11,984 nt of DNA from JBCBKL01 sp038521825 (GTDB lineage: Bacteria; Pseudomonadota; Alphaproteobacteria; Rhodobacterales; Rhodobacteraceae): the NCBI GenBank assembly GCA_038521825.1, contig JBCBKL010000046.1, positions 1 to 11,984 of the forward strand. Direction: 5' to 3'. The position numbers and the translations under genes are program-made. The notes beneath the pieces were generated by a model that saw only the letters and a list, made by a program, of their open reading frames with translations, was not told the origin of the DNA and ran no database searches. Below, in pieces: positions 6,884 through 11,984 of the stretch (position 1 is its first letter; each line of letters starts with the position of its first letter).

Positions 6884-7198
6884 TCAGACGTCGACCGATT
6901 TGGCCACGTGTTCGCGATAAGCGGCAACGGCAGCATGCAAGGCATCCCAATGGCGCTTTGCCTGATCATGCGCATCCGCGACTGCTTCTTCGCCTTCGCG
7001 GTCCAGGCGCTCGGCAAGATCGGTAACCTTCTTCTTAGCGTCGGCCAGATCGGCCTTCAGTTTCGCGGCCTGATCGGTTGTCCATTTGTCGGCCGCTTCA
7101 CCGGCATCCCGGATCTTTTGTTCGGTTGCCTTAAGCTCAGCCTCAACGCGGTGATAGTCGTCCTTGGCTTGCTGGATAAACTCGGAAAAAGTGGTCAT
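6884..7198 (-). CDS. Small cytoplasmic coiled-coil (LEA/apolipoprotein-like) protein
   Basis: 104 residues from ATG 7198, with AAAGGA eight bases upstream; a longer frame to 7297 would cross the divergent control region and is rejected. There is no signal peptide or membrane segment. The whole chain is charged, Ala-rich and helical with heptad- or 11-mer-like spacing (AKDDYHRVEAELKATEQKI, LKADLADAKKKVTDLAERL, EGEEAVADAHDQAKRHWD). This resembles LEA_4 and apolipoprotein-type helices that fold on membranes or protect proteins during stress; no specific family is claimed. As first gene of the PRC-barrel/HdeD set and transcribed divergently from the TolB/TPR gene, it is the likely promoter-proximal gene of a stress operon. 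Confidence 0.82.
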   Translation of the reverse strand: MTTFSEFIQQAKDDYHRVEAELKATEQKIRDAGEAADKWTTDQAAKLKADLADAKKKVTDLAERLDREGEEAVADAHDQAKRHWDALHAAVAAYREHVAKSVDV

Positions 7199-7210
7199 GG
7201 TGTGTTCCTT

Positions 7211-7268
7211 TGTCAGGTTTGAGTTTGGTTCCGGGCCCAAGGCATCGGGCCACATCGCCAACCTGACA
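7211..7268. promoter_or_regulatory. Divergent control region with perfect 9-bp inverted repeat
   Basis: TGTCAGGTT (7211-7219) and AACCTGACA (7260-7268) are exact reverse complements, 49 bases centre to centre. They sit between the coiled-coil gene (minus, start 7198) and the TolB/TPR gene (plus, start 7358). A small GGCCC/GGGCC dyad lies between the arms. The layout fits two operator half-sites on nearly the same DNA face, or a large stem. No -35/-10 pair could be called with confidence. Confidence 0.45.
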
Positions 7269-7287
7269 GGACGGGATGCTCCACCTA

Positions 7288-7304
7288 AGTGAGTCACGGT
7301 AAAC
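7288..7304 (+). repeat. Left copy of an inverted repeat flanking the TolB/TPR gene
   Basis: AGTGAGTCACGGTAAAC upstream of the gene matches the reverse complement of 8971-8987 (AGTGAGTCACCGTGAAC) at 15 of 17 bases, the first ten identical. It contains GTGA/TCAC half-site dyads, typical of an operator. Confidence 0.5.
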
Positions 7305-7357
7305 TTGCGTTATCCAGTGATGGCCCCCTAGAGTTTCAGGGCAAAGGAGACCGATCC

Positions 7358-8959
7358 GTGCCAGCGGCGATTACGTCATCCATTGAACCCAGCGTGATTG
7401 CGGAACAGCTCAAGCGCGTGTTGGCCAGCCCTCATTTCGCGGAAACAACACGGATGAAGCGGTTCCTGTCGCACCTCGTGAACGAGGCTCTTGCCGGTCG
7501 CTCAGACGAGTTGAAGGGCTACGCTCTCGGAGTCGATGTTTTTGACAAACCCGACGACTTTAATCCGGGGCTTGACACGATCGTGCGCGTTCAGGCGAAC
7601 AAACTGCGCGTGCGGCTCGATCTCTACTACAGCCATGAGGGGCGCGAGGACCCCGTGCGCATTCACGTTCCCAAGGGGTCGTACGCGCCGGTGTTCGAAA
7701 TTGCCTTCGATCCGAAAGCACAAGACGCGCCCGCAACGTCCGCACCGAAGGGTAAGAAGCGGGCGTCCCTTGCCGTCATGCCGTTTGACAACCTCAGCGG
7801 TGATCCCGGCCAGGAATTCATGGCAAGCGGATTGACCGAAGAACTGATCGCCGCCATCGCCCGCTTTCGCGAAGTCAGTGTCCTCTCGCGCCATGTAACA
7901 TACCGCTACAGCGGCCGGGCACGAGACCCCCGCGATGTGGGACGGGAACTCAATGTCAGTTATCTCGTCGAGGGCAGCATTCGCCACTGGGATGGGAACC
8001 TTCGGGTAGTCGCCCAGCTGGTCGATGCGGATTCGGGCGAACAGGTCTTTGCGGAAACCTACGATCGGGACCTCAGCGCCGAAAACCTCTTTGCCGTCCA
8101 GGAAGACGTGGCCGCCCGGATCGCAACCGAGATCGCCGACCCGCACGGCGTCGTCCATCGCACCGGCACAGCCGAACGCAAGGCCGGAACCCGCGCATTC
8201 GACGCCTATCAATGCCGTTTGCTGGCGACTGAATACTGGCGGCACCCCACGGCAACGCAGCATGCGCGTGTCCGGGAGTTGCTGGAACGCGCTGTTCAGA
8301 TTGACCCGGATTACGCCGGCGCCTGGGGCATGCTCGCGATCGTTTACGGTGATGAGGTGCGTGGCGGCTTCAACGTCAGATCGGACCCGCCGGCGATGGT
8401 TCGCGCCCTTGAGGCGGCAGAAAGATCGGTAAAGCTCGATCCTTTCAATGCGACCGGTCAACATGCCCTGTTCCTGACCCGCTTTCATCTCGGAGAGTTC
8501 GAAGGCTACCGGGACGCCGCCGATAAGGCCCTGAAAGCAAATCCGAATTACGCCGATATGCTGGCCGACCTATCCGTCTGTGAAGGTCTCAGAGGGGATG
8601 TCCAACAAGGATTGGCACTCAACGCCCGGGCTATCGAGCTGTGCCCGGATCCACCCGGTTGGTATCATGCTGGCACCTGCCTGCTGCACTTCCGGTTGGA
8701 AGACTACGACACAGCGCTTGCCGCGGCCCGGCGGATCGGGAACGGGATGTGGAACGGATCAGAAGCGCTTGTGCTGATGTGCCTCGGCCATCTGGTTGAG
8801 ACAGAGGACAGTTCAGACATCGCCGAACTGGTCGCGCGTTTCCACGGTAAGGTTCCGCACCCGGACGAATATATTGGATCCCTCTTGGGAACATGGCAGG
8901 TGCCAGAGGATCTTGCCAAGAGAATTGAGGCGGGTCTGAAGGCCGTCGGGGCCATCTAG
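7358..8959 (+). CDS. TolB/FlgO-like domain and TPR-repeat protein with conserved N-terminal module
   Basis: 533 residues. GTG 7358 has AAAGGAG eight bases upstream; an in-frame GTG at 7289 lacks a ribosome site and is rejected. No signal peptide or membrane segment is seen, so it is cytoplasmic. Residues about 10-113 are a module I recall from adenylate-cyclase-like and TolB-N proteins of rhizobia and relatives (RMKRFLSHLVNEALAGRSDE, LKGYALGVDVFDKPDDFNPG, DTIVRVQANKLRVRLDLYY, VRIHVPKGSYAPVF); it may bind DNA or a ligand. Residues about 135-240 form the TolB/FlgO-like domain (ASLAVMPFDNLSGDPGQEFM, ASGLTEELIAAIARF, NVSYLVEGSIRHWDGNLRV, SGEQVFAETYDRD). From about 270 to the end are TPR-type helix pairs (ERAVQIDPDYAGAWGMLAIV, AERSVKLDPFNATGQHALFL, ADKALKANPNYADML). 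No cyclase catalytic domain is present. It is divergent from the stress operon, which makes it a candidate regulator or sensor of that operon. Confidence 0.85.
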   Translation: MPAAITSSIEPSVIAEQLKRVLASPHFAETTRMKRFLSHLVNEALAGRSDELKGYALGVDVFDKPDDFNPGLDTIVRVQANKLRVRLDLYYSHEGREDPVRIHVPKGSYAPVFEIAFDPKAQDAPATSAPKGKKRASLAVMPFDNLSGDPGQEFMASGLTEELIAAIARFREVSVLSRHVTYRYSGRARDPRDVGRELNVSYLVEGSIRHWDGNLRVVAQLVDADSGEQVFAETYDRDLSAENLFAVQEDVAARIATEIADPHGVVHRTGTAERKAGTRAFDAYQCRLLATEYWRHPTATQHARVRELLERAVQIDPDYAGAWGMLAIVYGDEVRGGFNVRSDPPAMVRALEAAERSVKLDPFNATGQHALFLTRFHLGEFEGYRDAADKALKANPNYADMLADLSVCEGLRGDVQQGLALNARAIELCPDPPGWYHAGTCLLHFRLEDYDTALAAARRIGNGMWNGSEALVLMCLGHLVETEDSSDIAELVARFHGKVPHPDEYIGSLLGTWQVPEDLAKRIEAGLKAVGAI

Positions 8960-8961
8960 GA

Positions 8962-9003
8962 CCCGCGCGCGTTCACGGTGACTCACTCTGGCGCGCGTGC
9001 GGG
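8962..9003 (+). other. GC-rich stem-loop after the TolB/TPR gene
   Basis: CCCGCGCGCG (8962-8971) pairs with CGCGC (8992-8996) and GCGGG (8999-9003), leaving a two-base bulge and a 20-base loop. It lies two bases after the stop codon of the TPR gene. There is no T tract, so a simple intrinsic terminator is doubtful; it may protect or process the transcript end. The loop contains the right copy of the 17-bp flanking repeat. Confidence 0.4.
8971..8987 (-). repeat. Right copy of an inverted repeat flanking the TolB/TPR gene
   Basis: GTTCACGGTGACTCACT is the inverted partner of 7288-7304 (15 of 17 bases). It starts 12 bases after the stop codon of the TPR gene and lies within the stem-loop described for 8962-9003, whose loop it largely fills. 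Confidence 0.5.
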
Positions 9004-9044
9004 AAAGCGTAGCATGCCGCAAACCCAATCAAGCGAGCGATCAA

Positions 9045-9275
9045 ATGCTGAACGTTGCCCAACGCATCGATCTGATGAAACTGTCGGTGGATCTGGCAAA
9101 GGCCGAGACCACTGTTTTAAAGAACGCAGACACGCCACTGGTAAACAGGGCAGCCGAGATCTTTGGCATTCTCAAATCCGTCCTGGAAGGTGAGAGCGTC
9201 CTGGACGATACCGATATCAGCGAGGTGAAATCGGTCGTGGATGTCGCCGCTCACATCGGGGATCTGATTGAATAG
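9045..9275 (+). CDS. Small helical hypothetical protein
   Basis: 76 residues from ATG 9045 (MLNVAQRIDLMKLSVDLAKA ... HIGDLIE). I do not recognise a family. It is acidic and predicted almost wholly helical, with no signal peptide, membrane segment, Cys or His cluster. The ribosome site is weak. A GTG at 8997 would add 16 residues but begins inside the GC-rich stem-loop, so I prefer the ATG. Codon usage is like that of its neighbours (GC-rich third positions), which supports a real gene. It follows the TolB/TPR gene by 85 bases on the same strand and might be read through from it. Its role is unknown. Confidence 0.55.
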   Translation: MLNVAQRIDLMKLSVDLAKAETTVLKNADTPLVNRAAEIFGILKSVLEGESVLDDTDISEVKSVVDVAAHIGDLIE

Positions 9276-9287
9276 TTCGACGTTCTG

Positions 9288-9303
9288 CCGCGGGGCGGGT
9301 TTT
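9288..9303 (+). terminator. Weak possible terminator after the small hypothetical gene
   Basis: CCGC, a GGG loop and GCGG form a 4-bp stem followed by GTTTT. It is 12 bases past the stop at 9275. The stem is short, so this is tentative. The rest of the 201-bp gap to the next gene holds a GCCCG/CGGGC dyad (9379-9392) and no promoter I can call. Confidence 0.25.
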
Positions 9304-9476
9304 GCAAGCATCGCTCTCGTGTTCGCATCCAACAGGATTTGACGCCTCTTGGCCTCCTACCGGCGAAGCGACGCTGATGCCCGGCAGCGGGCGAAAATCG
9401 TGAACGCGTGCCATCTTTGCCGTTCTGAAACCGCCTGCTAGGTTGCCCCCGAACGCTGTCATCGCGGGGGGGATGA

Positions 9477-9839
9477 ATGACTGTGCCGGAGTTTCTTGTG
9501 GGCCTTATGCGCATTTGGGGCGCAATCGGTGCCATTGTTGCGGTCCCCTTCCTGATATGGGGCATCGACCGGATAGATGAGGATGCGCGCGGTGCTTACG
9601 TCTTCCGGCTTTTGCTGATCCCCGGCATCCTTCTGATCTGGCCCATTGTGCTGTGGCGCTGGTGGCAGATCGAAGCTCAGGACGCGCCATGGCTTGCGCG
9701 GTATCAACCGGCAATGGTCCACGGCCCGCTGGTCGCGGTCATGAGCGCGGCCATCATCCTTGTCTTCGCCCTGGGGCTTGCCGTGCGTCAGGACTGGCCC
9801 GCTGACATCGCCCCAATCCAACTGAGCGAGACCCAATGA
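9477..9839 (+). CDS. Three-TM membrane protein, first gene of the cytochrome b-Rieske operon
   Basis: 120 residues from ATG 9477; a G-run (GGGGGGG) four bases upstream serves as ribosome site. Three hydrophobic segments are visible: about 5-29, 42-60 and 81-101, with 'WRWW' at the end of the second and a basic loop between the first two. There is no Cys, and only one His (in MVHGPL), so it is unlikely to bind haem alone. I do not recognise a named family. Its stop codon overlaps the start of the cytochrome b-Rieske gene by four bases (ATGA), which implies translational coupling and a role in the same membrane complex, perhaps as assembly factor or small subunit. Confidence 0.8.
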   Translation: MTVPEFLVGLMRIWGAIGAIVAVPFLIWGIDRIDEDARGAYVFRLLLIPGILLIWPIVLWRWWQIEAQDAPWLARYQPAMVHGPLVAVMSAAIILVFALGLAVRQDWPADIAPIQLSETQ

Positions 9840-10915
9840 GCGTCAAATATATTCCCGTTCAGTGGAACGTGAACAAGTGGTTCTACGACGCGATCATGCT
9901 GGCTGGCGTGGTCCTTTTTCTGTGGATTTTCCTGTATGTAGCCCCTGATGTGCTGGGGCATGAGCAGCCCATCAATCCGCAGATCTACAATGCCCGCGCT
10001 TTTGGGATCTGCGCATTCCTCATGCTGACGATCATCCTGTGCGTCGGCCCGCTCGCTCGGCTAGACACCCGGTTTCTGCCCCTGCTCTACAACCGCCGCC
10101 ATTTCGGAGTGATGACGGCCTTCGTGGCCCTGACCCACGCCGGCTACATCCTGAACTGGTACTTTGCCTTCACCGGGCAGGACAAAATCCTAGGGCTGCT
10201 GGGTGCCAATACCAGCTATGGGCAGATCGCCGGCTTTCCGTTCGAGGCATTCGGGATTGTGGCGCTTATCGCGCTGCTGATCCTCGCGGCAACCAGCCAC
10301 GACTTCTGGCTCAAGTTCCTGACCCCGCCGGTTTGGAAGCGGCTGCACTATCTGATCTACCTTGCGTATTTCGCAGTTGTGGCCCACGTGGCCCTTGGCA
10401 TCCTGCAAGAACAACAGAACCATGCGTTGACGGCCTTCTTCATGGCTTGCGCCGGTGTCGTTTTGGCCCTGCATGTAGCCGTCGCCATTCAGGACCGGAA
10501 AGGCGAAGCCGCCTGCGATGGCGCGTGGATCGAGGTCGGCATGGCCGATGGGATGGAAGAGGGACGCGCCCGCATCGTCACGCTACCCAGCGGGGACAGG
10601 GTCGCGGTGTTCCTTCACAAAGGCCAGCTTTCTGCTATCGGCAATGCCTGCGCCCATCAGAATGGTCCATTGGGAGAAGGGCGCATCGTTGATTGCCTCG
10701 TGACCTGCCCCTGGCATGGATTTCAATACGATGTCCGGTCGGGTGCATCCCCCGCCCCTTTCACCGAGAAAGTCCCGACCTACCGGTTGCGGTTGGTTGG
10801 TCCAATGATCGAGGTACATCCCGATCCGAACCCGCCCGGCACCTATGTTGAACCCATTGCCTTGCCGCATTTCGGACGGCCGCCCGACAAATCGGTCGAG
10901 GAGGCACCGGCATGA
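9836..10915 (+). CDS. Ferric-reductase-like cytochrome b fused to a Rieske [2Fe-2S] domain
   Basis: 359 residues. Residues 1-218 hold six hydrophobic segments (about 18-37, 55-76, 90-112, 135-154, 171-190, 198-218). Candidate haem ligands fit the ferric reductase/MsrQ type of transmembrane domain: His89 (NRRHFGV), His101 (LTHAGY), His171 (KRLHYLIYL) and His184 (VVAHVAL), enough for two b haems. The C-terminal domain, about 229-332, is a Rieske ferredoxin domain with CAHQNGPLGEG (Cys272, His274) and CPWHGFQYDVRSG (Cys291, His294), the CxH...CxxH signature. Basic residues in the loops after segments 2, 4 and 6 place both the N-terminus and the Rieske domain in the cytoplasm, unlike the periplasmic Rieske of bc1 complexes. 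A plausible job is to move electrons from a cytosolic donor through the iron-sulfur cluster and haems to a periplasmic acceptor. Both neighbours overlap by ATGA. Confidence 0.9.
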   Translation: MSVKYIPVQWNVNKWFYDAIMLAGVVLFLWIFLYVAPDVLGHEQPINPQIYNARAFGICAFLMLTIILCVGPLARLDTRFLPLLYNRRHFGVMTAFVALTHAGYILNWYFAFTGQDKILGLLGANTSYGQIAGFPFEAFGIVALIALLILAATSHDFWLKFLTPPVWKRLHYLIYLAYFAVVAHVALGILQEQQNHALTAFFMACAGVVLALHVAVAIQDRKGEAACDGAWIEVGMADGMEEGRARIVTLPSGDRVAVFLHKGQLSAIGNACAHQNGPLGEGRIVDCLVTCPWHGFQYDVRSGASPAPFTEKVPTYRLRLVGPMIEVHPDPNPPGTYVEPIALPHFGRPPDKSVEEAPA

Positions 10916-11667
10916 GTGACAAACCATTTTTCATTGGCTTTCTTCCCGCTCCCATCGCGCTGCGCCGTTTCCTTCTGGCCATTGGCGCCCTGCTGATGGG
11001 CGGCTTCGCCGCGGCGGGATATCTCGCCGGGACGGCACAGGATGATCCGGGGCCGGGTGCCGTTCGGTTCGACTATGGGCGACAAACGGTAACGGGTGTT
11101 ATCGAGCTCACTCCCTATCCGCTGGTCCACGTCACCGAAGGCAACGACCGGATCAAGCCGGGCGAAACGTTCATGATGACGGCGGGCGGCAAGGCGGGCG
11201 TCGACAGCCGCGCCGCGCCGCTCGAAGGGCAGCTTGCCCGCGTGTCCGGTGTGGTGCTTGAGCGGGGTGACCTGAACATGCTGCAACTGCGTGGCGGTGG
11301 TGCCGGTCTTCGGGCCGAAGAAGGCACGGGCGCGATCCCCGAACCGCAACCTCTGGGCAGGTGGCGATTGGCGGGTGAAATCTGCGATGGCAAATGCCTT
11401 GCAGGGGCCATGCGGCCGGGGCGCGGGCTGGCCCATAAGGCCTGTGCCAATCTGTGCCTTCTGGGCGATGTGCCACCCGTCTTTGTCTCGACACAACCCG
11501 TCGATGGTGAGGAATTCCTGCTGGTAACCGGACCAGACGGAACCCGCCTGCCAGACGCCGCCTATGATGCGGTGGCGCAATACATCACGGTCGAGGGCGA
11601 CATCACACGGCGGGGCAGCTTGCTGGTCTTTGCCATCGATCCTGCGACGATTAAGGTGATCCGATGA
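10912..11667 (+). CDS. Membrane-anchored periplasmic protein with CX3C...HX2CX3C cluster
   Basis: 251 residues. One transmembrane segment (about 20-40) follows 'LRR', giving N-in topology, so residues 41-251 face the periplasm. The signature is GEICDGKCLAGAMRPG then RGLAHKACANLCLLGDVPP: Cys158, Cys162, His175, Cys178, Cys182. I recall similar 'GEIvDgKC...GxMxPG...H..CA..C..GG.PP' segments in proteins next to cytochrome b-type redox genes, but no named function. The cluster could bind haem, copper or an iron-sulfur centre, or hold disulfides; nothing here decides. The other parts look like beta-rich domains (QTVTGVIELTPYPLVHV and the C-terminal QYITVEGDITRRGSLLVFAI). ATGA overlaps at both ends tie it to the Rieske gene before it and the 2-TM gene after it. 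It would be well placed to accept electrons on the periplasmic side. Confidence 0.78.
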   Translation: MSDKPFFIGFLPAPIALRRFLLAIGALLMGGFAAAGYLAGTAQDDPGPGAVRFDYGRQTVTGVIELTPYPLVHVTEGNDRIKPGETFMMTAGGKAGVDSRAAPLEGQLARVSGVVLERGDLNMLQLRGGGAGLRAEEGTGAIPEPQPLGRWRLAGEICDGKCLAGAMRPGRGLAHKACANLCLLGDVPPVFVSTQPVDGEEFLLVTGPDGTRLPDAAYDAVAQYITVEGDITRRGSLLVFAIDPATIKVIR

Positions 11668-11924
11668 CCCGCGTGCTATCCCTTATTGGTGTCGCTGTCA
11701 TAGGCTTCATCCTGTTCTACGCATCGCGCTTTTGGTATCTCAGCCTCTGGGGGCGGCCCGGGCTTTTTGGCAGCGAAGCCTTGCCGCCGCAGGGCGGGCT
11801 GCTGGGCCGATGGTTGCGCGGTACCGACGCGGCACCGTTTGAGCTGATCATCTGGGCCGTTGCCGCCTTTCTGATCCTGAGCGCGGTACAATGGGCCAGC
11901 AAGATGATCTCAGGCCGTGACTGA
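11664..11924 (+). CDS. Two-TM small membrane protein, last gene of the operon
   Basis: 86 residues from ATG 11664, overlapping the previous stop by four bases (ATGA). Two hydrophobic segments, about 4-22 and 58-76, are joined by a Gly/Pro-rich loop of some 35 residues (WGRPGLFGSEALPPQGGLLG). It has no Cys or His. No family is recognised. Coupled translation with three upstream redox-membrane genes suggests a small structural or assembly subunit of the same complex. The 60 bases after the stop end in an A-rich run (about 11961-11978) with no hairpin I can support. Confidence 0.72.
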   Translation: MTRVLSLIGVAVIGFILFYASRFWYLSLWGRPGLFGSEALPPQGGLLGRWLRGTDAAPFELIIWAVAAFLILSAVQWASKMISGRD

Positions 11925-11984
11925 GCCACAGTCTCTTGGTTCGCGCCGCACTCTGTCCTAGAAAGAAAAAAAGACCAAAAGCAG

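Noticed and set aside
6242..7222. 326-codon plus-strand open frame
   Set aside because: Antisense to the HdeD, PRC-barrel and coiled-coil genes, all three of which have family support and ribosome sites.
7199..7357. EcfG (GGAAC-N16-17-CGTT) general stress promoter for the divergent genes
   Set aside because: GGAAC occurs on the minus strand, but no CGTT lies at the required distance, so it cannot be supported.
7502..8488. 328-codon minus-strand open frame
   Set aside because: Antisense shadow of the TolB/TPR gene, whose domains are clear on the plus strand.
10843..11580. 245-codon minus-strand open frame
   Set aside because: Antisense to the Cys/His-cluster protein of the redox operon; no ribosome site or recognisable domain.

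Overview
The window reads as chromosomal DNA of an alphaproteobacterium, most likely of the Rhodobacteraceae/Roseobacter group. The intact genes are GC-rich. The family mix also fits: a PQQ sugar dehydrogenase of the roseobacter type, HdeD and PRC-barrel stress proteins, a TolB-like/TPR protein, and a cytochrome b-Rieske fusion. No rRNA, tRNA or CRISPR array was seen, and the organism call is inference from protein style only.

Bases 1 to about 2600 are a decayed accessory region, AT-rich up to about 1050. On the minus strand it holds (a) an Imm11-like immunity gene broken by two in-frame TAG codons, (b) just downstream, at the window edge, scraps of what looks like an HH-motif nuclease toxin in shifted frames, and (c) a ParB-domain DNA methyltransferase pseudogene with at least three frameshifts, one stop and a lost 3' end. 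From 2376 to 2559 a cluster of CAGGGAA/TTCCCTG repeats and hairpins marks the border with intact chromosome. It resembles the flank of a mobile element, but no transposase survives.

From 2636 on the genes look functional. A GNAT acetyltransferase (minus) is divergent from a secreted SH3-domain protein (plus). The latter converges on a minus-strand pair, a small c-type cytochrome followed by a periplasmic PQQ-dependent aldose dehydrogenase, which could form a dehydrogenase-plus-electron-acceptor unit. Next is a three-gene minus-strand set (coiled-coil protein, PRC-barrel protein, HdeD-family membrane protein) ending in a strong strand-specific terminator. It looks like an envelope-stress operon.

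That operon is divergent from a large gene encoding an N-terminal LuxR/OmpR-unlike conserved module, a TolB/FlgO-like domain and TPR repeats. The shared control region carries a perfect 9-bp inverted repeat. A second, 17-bp near-perfect inverted repeat lies at both ends of the TPR gene. A small helical hypothetical protein follows.

The window closes with four tightly overlapping genes (three ATGA junctions): a 3-TM protein, a six-TM ferric-reductase-like cytochrome b fused to a Rieske domain, a membrane-anchored protein with a conserved-looking Cys/His cluster, and a 2-TM protein. Together they look like a little-described transmembrane electron-transfer complex. This is the best candidate here for an undescribed system.
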